Positions 58,730 through 64,000 of a stretch of DNA of 64,000 nucleotides are shown here, one piece after another. The stretch covers positions 1 through 64,000 of the forward strand of contig JAZRUG010000018.1 in assembly GCA_045652425.1 (NCBI GenBank), read 5' to 3'. The position numbers were made by a program, and so were the translations under genes. The notes below the pieces were generated by a model that saw only the letters and a list, made by a program, of their open reading frames with translations, did no database searches and had not been told where the DNA came from. Source of the DNA: RGIG1995 sp045652425 (lineage in GTDB: Bacteria > Bacillota > Clostridia > Oscillospirales > CAG-272). Numbering within the stretch: position 1 is the first letter of the stretch; every line of letters begins with the position of its first letter.

Positions 58730-59152
58730 TTAAAGTACAATGGCAAGAACGATAGAAATTACAATTCCAATGCTGCCACAAATGCTGATTAACAAGAATC
58801 TAAAATCTGATTTTTTTTGATAAGTTGCTTGTGATTCTTTGAGTTGTTGCAAGACGTTGTCGAGATTTTGAATGCGTTGATTAAAATCTTCTTTCATTAT
58901 CGTCAGTTCTTCGGAGATGTTGCTAACTCGATACTCCAAATTAATTTGTAATTCTTCAATTTTTTTAGCATTATTAGTTATTACGGTCATTATTTCTGAA
59001 TTCTTTTCTTCTGTGCGCCGTTTCTTAATATTTTCGGTTGCTGATGCAGCCTCTGTAACAACATTAGCGGCTTCCTTTAATTCATCTCGATGTTTATAAA
59101 TAAACTTAGCGCTTTTTGGTACGCCTTTAACAATGGTATTCCATAAACCCAT
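58730..59152 (-). CDS. Coiled-coil protein with C-terminal membrane anchor (short)
   Basis: 140 residues. A long helical, charged middle (about 20-110; NAKKIEELQINLEYRVSNISEELTIMKEDFNQ) forms a coiled coil, and the last ~24 residues are one transmembrane helix (LLISICGSIGIVISIVLAIVL) with no tail after it, so it is tail-anchored. The N-terminus MGLWNTIVKGVPKSAKF is amphipathic and may also touch the membrane. It lies in the dynamin operon; it may serve as an adaptor between membrane and GTPases, which is inference. Confidence 0.75.
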   Translation of the reverse strand: MGLWNTIVKGVPKSAKFIYKHRDELKEAANVVTEAASATENIKKRRTEEKNSEIMTVITNNAKKIEELQINLEYRVSNISEELTIMKEDFNQRIQNLDNVLQQLKESQATYQKKSDFRFLLISICGSIGIVISIVLAIVL

Positions 59153-59203
59153 GATATTTTATCTCCTTTTTGTTAAATATTCAATTACAAAGTTTACATT
59201 GTC

Positions 59204-59416
59204 TCATAACTTACTAATATAGTTTAGGCTACAGAAAGCATTAGCTGCTGTTGGAATATTCTTCTTGAGACACATACACTTTTGCTTTATGTCCTTAATT
59301 TCCCATACACCGAGTGCCGGTGATTTTGGCGCAATAGCACTGTTGGTTGGGTCATACCAGTATTTGCAAAATGCACATTTTTTGTTGTTTTTTATGTTCA
59401 CTATTACAGAAGACAT
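59204..59416 (-). CDS. Small cysteine-rich protein of the dynamin operon
   Basis: 70 residues from the ATG at 59416, chosen for GAGG at six bases; a start 12 bases upstream has none. Cysteines are arranged CAFCKYW, KQKCMCLKK, AFCSLNY, six altogether with a WYDPTNSAIAPKSPALGVWEI loop between, which could bind zinc or an iron-sulfur cluster. No family recognised. It is 20 bp after the longer coiled-coil gene. Confidence 0.6.
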   Translation of the reverse strand: MSSVIVNIKNNKKCAFCKYWYDPTNSAIAPKSPALGVWEIKDIKQKCMCLKKNIPTAANAFCSLNYISKL

Positions 59417-59436
59417 AATATACCTCACTTAATAAC

Positions 59437-60255
59437 TCAAATTAATTTCATAATAAGCAGTGCTATTATTCCAACTACATTAACAGAAGAAAGAGCAAGC
59501 ACTATTCTTAGTAAAAGATTATTCTTTTTTATGATTTTCGTAGTTGTTTCAATTATTTTCTTTTCTTGATTTACAAGATTTTCATTTATGTATGCTTTTA
59601 TATCTCTTGTATTTTGAATTGAGAAATTTTTTGCACATTGACGGTTTTCTTCTAACTTTAATGTGTATTCATCATTCAATTTATTTATATTCAACAAAAT
59701 ATTTTCTTGGACTGAACCTATACACAAAGAAACCTCTTTCATAGTTTCCTCAATAGTTTCTGTCTGTTTGTTTTTTTGTAAAAGTTCTTGTGCGAATGCA
59801 TTTTCAAGTTTTTTAAGTAATTCTTTCTTTAAATTTTCATTGCTATTACTTATTTGGTTTGACAAATCCGAATGTCGATTTTGATTTGCGTTTTCGGTTT
59901 CTTCGATAGTTTGAATAATAGTATTGTTTTTTCCGATAAGGAGTTCGGCTTTACCGTTAATATTTTTTAGTTCATTCATATCTTTTTGAACATTGTCTAT
60001 TTCATCTTCAAATCTCTTTGACAGCTCTGTAATTTTGTCGGAAATATCAAAAGCGTTATTATTTAAATCCTCTACCGTTTCGGAAAGTTCTTTTATGTTA
60101 GGAATTAACTTTTCTTTTTGTTGAATTATTATGGGTTTTATTTGTTCGCTGGTATGACTGTTAACTTTTTTTACAATATAATTATCCAGAAGCTCTTGAA
60201 TATCGTTTGATAATTCGTTTTGCGAAGTTTTTGTATTATTATTGTTATTATTCAT
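59437..60255 (-). CDS. Coiled-coil protein with C-terminal membrane anchor (long)
   Basis: 272 residues: Asn-rich start (MNNNNNNTKT), then an almost continuous coiled coil (about 20-240; heptads such as LSETVEDLNNNAFDISDKITELSKRFEDEI) and a final transmembrane helix (about 247-269, LLRIVLALSSVNVVGIIALLIMKLI). The layout equals that of the shorter gene at 58730, so the operon encodes two tail-anchored rods. Start behind AAGGAG; 22 bp after the second dynamin-like gene. Confidence 0.78.
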   Translation of the reverse strand: MNNNNNNTKTSQNELSNDIQELLDNYIVKKVNSHTSEQIKPIIIQQKEKLIPNIKELSETVEDLNNNAFDISDKITELSKRFEDEIDNVQKDMNELKNINGKAELLIGKNNTIIQTIEETENANQNRHSDLSNQISNSNENLKKELLKKLENAFAQELLQKNKQTETIEETMKEVSLCIGSVQENILLNINKLNDEYTLKLEENRQCAKNFSIQNTRDIKAYINENLVNQEKKIIETTTKIIKKNNLLLRIVLALSSVNVVGIIALLIMKLI

Positions 60256-60277
60256 TTTTTCTCCTTTTCGTTTTATG

Positions 60278-62224
60278 TTACTTTAACATTTTTGATATGT
60301 CGCGTTCCATAAGCCCCATTGTGATAAGCAATTCCATTTTTCTATCACTTGATATGCTATTGGAATCAAAAAGTTTTTTGTACTCATTATATTGAGCTTT
60401 ATATTCTGTTTTAGCCACATCCACCCACATTAAAGCCAGATTTTCCGAGGCATCATATTTAGCATCAATTAATAAAATAGAATCCTGACAAATTTTTGTT
60501 TTTGCGCGAAGTTCCGGGATGCGCTGTTTTTTTATGTCATCAATGGTTTTATTGCATTCTTTGCGACTTGATTCTATGCTTCTTTGCTGTTCGATTTTAT
60601 TAAGTTGTTCAGAATTTATCTTAAGTGCAATGTCAGTTGTTTTTGTTGCAAGCCACTCTTTAACATTTTTAATAAATTGTTCGGATTGACTTTTTACTGT
60701 ATCTTCGTCCGGAAATTTTTTAAAAGGCCAAATTCCTGTGGGTTTCAAATTATAATTTAAATCATCTATACAATCTGAAATGTATTTTGTGAATTCTATT
60801 GACCAATCAATATCTTTTTGTAAATGAAATAAAGAGGGTACTTCTTCAATTTCGGTTATAATGGTATTTAATATTTCCTTAGAATAATCCAGTACATTTT
60901 TTTCTAACTCGGAAATGAAAAGTGCTCTTTGGGAGTCTTTCAATTTACCGCTTGTCAAGTGGTTTTGGTAAAGCTTTTTCGTATTAATAGAAAATTTAGA
61001 CTTGGTGCAAAGAACTTTTTCACTACATGCTTTTAATTTTTTTATGTGCGTTGAAAGTTCTTGTTTTTTTTCGTCTAACTCTTTTAGTGTTTTTGTGTGG
61101 TCTTCTTGGCTTTTTATTGCAACAGCAAGTTTTTCTTCATATTTGTTTTTTTCTTTTTCCACTTCTTCTCGTTGCTTTTTTAATACAATTTTCGCACGTG
61201 TTCCAATTTTATCGATAGTGGCTTTAAGTGTGTTTCCTTTTCTTTGCTCTATTGATTTTGCAAGTTTGTCAATTGTTTCTTCTTGCAATTCAACAATCTC
61301 TTTCCTATCTTCTTCGTTAAGCGAATCAAGTAATTTTTTATATGACTCACCAACGTCAAAAAGATACACTTCTAAATTAAAATTGTTACCAAATGTCGAT
61401 AAAATTTCTTTTTCTTGTTTTGTCTCAAGCATTTTTGCGAATGATTTGTCGCGCTCTTTCTTAGGAAGTGAAAAATGATTTTTTATGCTTTCCATTGAAT
61501 ATGCCGATGTCAAAACAAGTATATACTCAGAATTTAAATTCTGCCATATATGGATATCTTCCTCTGGCAAAAGTTTTTTCATATCTAAATCATTTTGAAG
61601 CGATTGAATATCTTCTATGCTGCATACAATGATTTTTACATGAGCTAAATCAAAATATTTTGCTTTAAGCGTTTCTACGTGGGTAATTTCCCTTATGTTG
61701 CGGCTACCTGCGCCCGGAAGGTCAATAATATTGAAATTGTACTTTTTTTTGTTTTTATCAAAATACTTTTCCGGAATATAGATGTTTAGCCGATCATCGG
61801 GGTGTTTGTTTTCCTCTACCAAATTTCGTATTTCAATCAACTTTTTTTTAAAGATTTCATCATTATCGAAAAATATGGGGGCGTTTATTCGTTCGCCGTT
61901 ACTCACATAGGATATTCCAAAATTTTCTTTAGAAGTTCTGTTGTATATTATAGCGGTCGATGTTGATGAGTTGCCTTTTTCTTGCCCAGCTCTCAAAAGA
62001 GTTTCAATGTATTCTTGATGTTCAAACGCAATGCCGGCAATAGCCAACAATGTGCAAGTTTTACCGGCTTGCGTCATTCCGAATACAATAATATTTTTAG
62101 TCGATCTGGTAACTTCGGTTGGGGTTAATTCAACTTCTTCGGAAAGCCCTATAGATTGTGAGATTTTTTCAAATGTCTTAGTTTGCCATAAATTTCGTTC
62201 TATAGATAGTGCTTCCAAGTCCAT
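60278..62224 (-). CDS. Dynamin-like large GTPase 2
   Basis: 648 residues from the ATG at 62224 (AGAGG eight bases upstream). The G1 loop is GMTQAGKT (about residues 49-56). Switch II is NIIDLPGAGSRN (about 165-176); no classical TKxD is seen, the region having VLTSAYSMES. A long coiled-coil stalk runs from about 330 to 420 (EKEKNKYEEKLAVAIKSQEDHTKTL...), with a second helical part to the end. Hydrophobic insertion segments are weak. It overlaps the upstream dynamin-like gene by 47 bp, which fits the tandem pairs common among bacterial dynamins that work as hetero-oligomers on membranes. Confidence 0.82.
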   Translation of the reverse strand: MDLEALSIERNLWQTKTFEKISQSIGLSEEVELTPTEVTRSTKNIIVFGMTQAGKTCTLLAIAGIAFEHQEYIETLLRAGQEKGNSSTSTAIIYNRTSKENFGISYVSNGERINAPIFFDNDEIFKKKLIEIRNLVEENKHPDDRLNIYIPEKYFDKNKKKYNFNIIDLPGAGSRNIREITHVETLKAKYFDLAHVKIIVCSIEDIQSLQNDLDMKKLLPEEDIHIWQNLNSEYILVLTSAYSMESIKNHFSLPKKERDKSFAKMLETKQEKEILSTFGNNFNLEVYLFDVGESYKKLLDSLNEEDRKEIVELQEETIDKLAKSIEQRKGNTLKATIDKIGTRAKIVLKKQREEVEKEKNKYEEKLAVAIKSQEDHTKTLKELDEKKQELSTHIKKLKACSEKVLCTKSKFSINTKKLYQNHLTSGKLKDSQRALFISELEKNVLDYSKEILNTIITEIEEVPSLFHLQKDIDWSIEFTKYISDCIDDLNYNLKPTGIWPFKKFPDEDTVKSQSEQFIKNVKEWLATKTTDIALKINSEQLNKIEQQRSIESSRKECNKTIDDIKKQRIPELRAKTKICQDSILLIDAKYDASENLALMWVDVAKTEYKAQYNEYKKLFDSNSISSDRKMELLITMGLMERDISKMLK

Positions 62225-64000
62225 ATGCATTTCCTCTTAAATTGTTCAAAAAATCCCTAATTTCATCTTCGATTTTAACTATTAGACAATTAGCATTGTA
62301 TTTATCTAAAGCCAAGCGTTGGTCTGTAGTATTGTGTATAAGATTATCTTCAATAACGTTCCTAATGTTTTCCATATAATCGTCATAGTTTCTTAAACAT
62401 TGGTCAACTATGTTATCATAGATTGAGTGTATCGTGTTCTGGCAAGTTGCGAAATCTTCTCGTCCCAAACGGTTTATATCTTGAAGGATGGATACGCCCA
62501 TTCCTACTACTGCGATTGCGCCAAAGCCTATTGCGACAGCAGTAGAAGAAATACCAAACGCAGAAGATATTGCAGTTACAAGGTCAGCTTCACCGTCGAA
62601 AGCGTCAATTCCAACAATTCCTAACATTGAGAGACCAAATGATTTTGCATTTGTAGCACTTTCGAGCAGAGATTTTAGTGATACATTTGATTCTGTTAAA
62701 CTTTCATATCCGACAGAAGGCAGCGTTTTAGTTTCTTGGGAACAGTAATAGCAAGTTCCCAGTTCAACAATCGCCTCAATAGCTTCTTTTGCCGACCCGG
62801 AGTCAAGAAGTTCTCCGGATTCATTTTTTTGCAATAGAAGCTGTACATTTTTAATAATTGGGCTTGCCTTATTGCTAAGCATATATTTATTCTCACCTGA
62901 ATCATCAAACGAAGAAGTAGTAAGACGATTTTTTGTTGAATTGTTTGTTTCTATGTATCCCGCTAAATTCGACATTGCGTCAAAGCAATTGTTTGCTGAT
63001 TTAAGTTTTCCATTTTCAAGTACAGCATTTTTAATAGCAGCTTGTGTTTTAATCAAATCTTTGGCAGTTGTTCCGATAATAACACGCCCAAGATTACTTA
63101 ATAAGCCTTTGTTGGCAAAATAATCTTCAATGTATTCAAGACTGGTCTTCTTACTTTGTGTTATGTTCGTTTCAAGCATTTTTTTGTATTCCTTACGGAT
63201 TTTTGCAGTACATTTATCGAATGTACTGAGCCAGCTTGATGTTTGTAGTTGAGCAACTATCATATTTCCGTCATCAGCTCTTAAAAATCTCTTTAATTTT
63301 AAAATTATATTTCTCGTATTGTTCTTTATTTCCTCGTATATATACTGGGTACAATAATTTCTTGTTGTTTGAGCATCATTAGCATAAGAATTAATAGCTG
63401 ATTTGAGTTTTTCAATCCAAGCAGCATTCTTTTCTGACGTGCTGTATGCACCTGCACATACAACTCTGTCTGGTTCTGCACCAGTGAGCAAAGTTAACTG
63501 TTTTTTTGCCTGTGAATTATCGTCGTTTGTTTTATCTGATTTTGTTATTACATAGATAAGATTATCACCAAAATGTTCTTTTAATTCTAACAGTTTTTTG
63601 TGATTTTCTTCACGAGCAATTCGCATATTATCTATTAGAAAAACTGCGGCATCAGAACATTTTGCAGACAAATTTATGAGTTCTTCCCAATAGTCTCCGC
63701 GGTTTTCAAAGCCCGGCAATAGCATAAATGATGTTCCGGAATTGTGAGTGTGCTTGTAGGGAACAACAAGTTCAAGATACATAATATTACTGTCATCGCC
63801 TTTAGAAGCTTCTATAAATGCTTCCTCCGATTCAATAATTACATTATTAACAACAAAATTTCCACCTACTTCTTCGATTTTGGATACTTGCATACGAGGT
63901 TCAGTACATTCGCTTTCTGTTATAAGAATCGGTAGTTTTTCGCTTCTGTTTAAGGAAATATTAAAGAGCGTGGCTGGCAATTCATAAAAATTCTTCATTA
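62178..64000 (-). CDS. Dynamin-like large GTPase 1, N-terminus beyond the window
   Basis: 606 residues from the first Met at 63998, but the GTPase domain is incomplete. The sequence opens MKNFYELPATLFNISLNRSEKLPI, the helix that normally follows a GKS/T P-loop, so the P-loop and true start must lie to the right of 64000. Switch II is degenerate (LLPGFENRGD in place of DxPG) and G4 is present as VITKSD. A hydrophobic hairpin (ISSTAVAIGFGAIAVVGMGVSIL, about 480-505) is the likely membrane paddle. It heads the operon in this window and overlaps the second GTPase gene. Confidence 0.8.
   Translation of the reverse strand, partial: MKNFYELPATLFNISLNRSEKLPILITESECTEPRMQVSKIEEVGGNFVVNNVIIESEEAFIEASKGDDSNIMYLELVVPYKHTHNSGTSFMLLPGFENRGDYWEELINLSAKCSDAAVFLIDNMRIAREENHKKLLELKEHFGDNLIYVITKSDKTNDDNSQAKKQLTLLTGAEPDRVVCAGAYSTSEKNAAWIEKLKSAINSYANDAQTTRNYCTQYIYEEIKNNTRNIILKLKRFLRADDGNMIVAQLQTSSWLSTFDKCTAKIRKEYKKMLETNITQSKKTSLEYIEDYFANKGLLSNLGRVIIGTTAKDLIKTQAAIKNAVLENGKLKSANNCFDAMSNLAGYIETNNSTKNRLTTSSFDDSGENKYMLSNKASPIIKNVQLLLQKNESGELLDSGSAKEAIEAIVELGTCYYCSQETKTLPSVGYESLTESNVSLKSLLESATNAKSFGLSMLGIVGIDAFDGEADLVTAISSAFGISSTAVAIGFGAIAVVGMGVSILQDINRLGREDFATCQNTIHSIYDNIVDQCLRNYDDYMENIRNVIEDNLIHNTTDQRLALDKYNANCLIVKIEDEIRDFLNNLRGNAYGLGSTIYRTKFMAN

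Noticed and set aside
61002..61478. 158-residue plus-strand frame opposite the dynamin-like gene
   Set aside because: Ser/Phe-rich antisense of a Lys/Glu coiled coil; no ribosome site.

Overview
The window looks like a low-GC, spore-forming Clostridia chromosome, most likely an Oscillospirales/Ruminococcaceae-type gut anaerobe, probably from a metagenome assembly. The reasons are AT-rich DNA, Spo0A, the CotJABC coat proteins, a GerA-family germination protein and YtfJ, together with dockerin-bearing secreted proteins, a BspA-type leucine-rich-repeat protein and carbohydrate-active enzymes. No tRNA, 5S/16S/23S rRNA, CRISPR array or complete transposase was seen. All family names are my reading of the protein sequences; no database was searched.

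Layout. Positions 1-1240 hold a Na+-translocating decarboxylase beta subunit whose N-terminus is replaced by a GC-rich pyridoxal-kinase fragment, probably an assembly chimera, plus its small subunit. Next come D-serine dehydratase and lactate dehydrogenase. From 4378 to 11140 two accessory islands lie in tandem at the 3' end of the tmRNA gene ssrA. They are delimited by two identical 77-bp copies of an ssrA 3' end plus terminator and by ssrA itself. Their cargo is a Fic protein, a PD-(D/E)XK-like nuclease, an SseB-like protein, a phosphoesterase and unknowns. ssrA is followed by an esterase gene and smpB.

13-25 kb carries a cohesin/dockerin-like secreted protein, an E2-like acyltransferase, a tyrosine kinase/phosphatase pair (CpsD/CpsB), an Mrp ATPase, the cotJ operon, a structured RNA candidate and a giant secreted esterase. 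25-27 kb is a phage-like regulatory cassette: an S24 repressor, divergent promoters with operators and small proteins. 27-36 kb has a three-gene metabolic operon, a GH2 glycosidase and a 1268-residue BspA-like protein behind a switch-like leader RNA. Palindrome-ended, MITE-like repeats are scattered between genes from 24.8 to 42.5 kb.

36-52 kb is conserved core: germination protein, CNNM/CorC transporter, endonuclease IV-like enzyme, YqeG, Spo0A, then one long minus-strand operon lon-engB-lysA-M50 protease-scpA-scpB-DUF2953-ytfJ-dacF-rluB. Two tandem acyltransferase-like paralogues and an MFS transporter follow.

55.6 kb to the right edge is the most unusual part. Two consecutive dynamin-like GTPases are followed by two coiled-coil proteins with C-terminal membrane anchors, a Cys-rich small protein and a duplicated zinc-ribbon protein. 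After a terminator come a small membrane protein, an unknown 349-residue protein, and an extra FtsZ that keeps its GTPase motifs but lacks the C-terminal tail. I infer an accessory membrane-remodelling or cytoskeletal system; its function is unknown.
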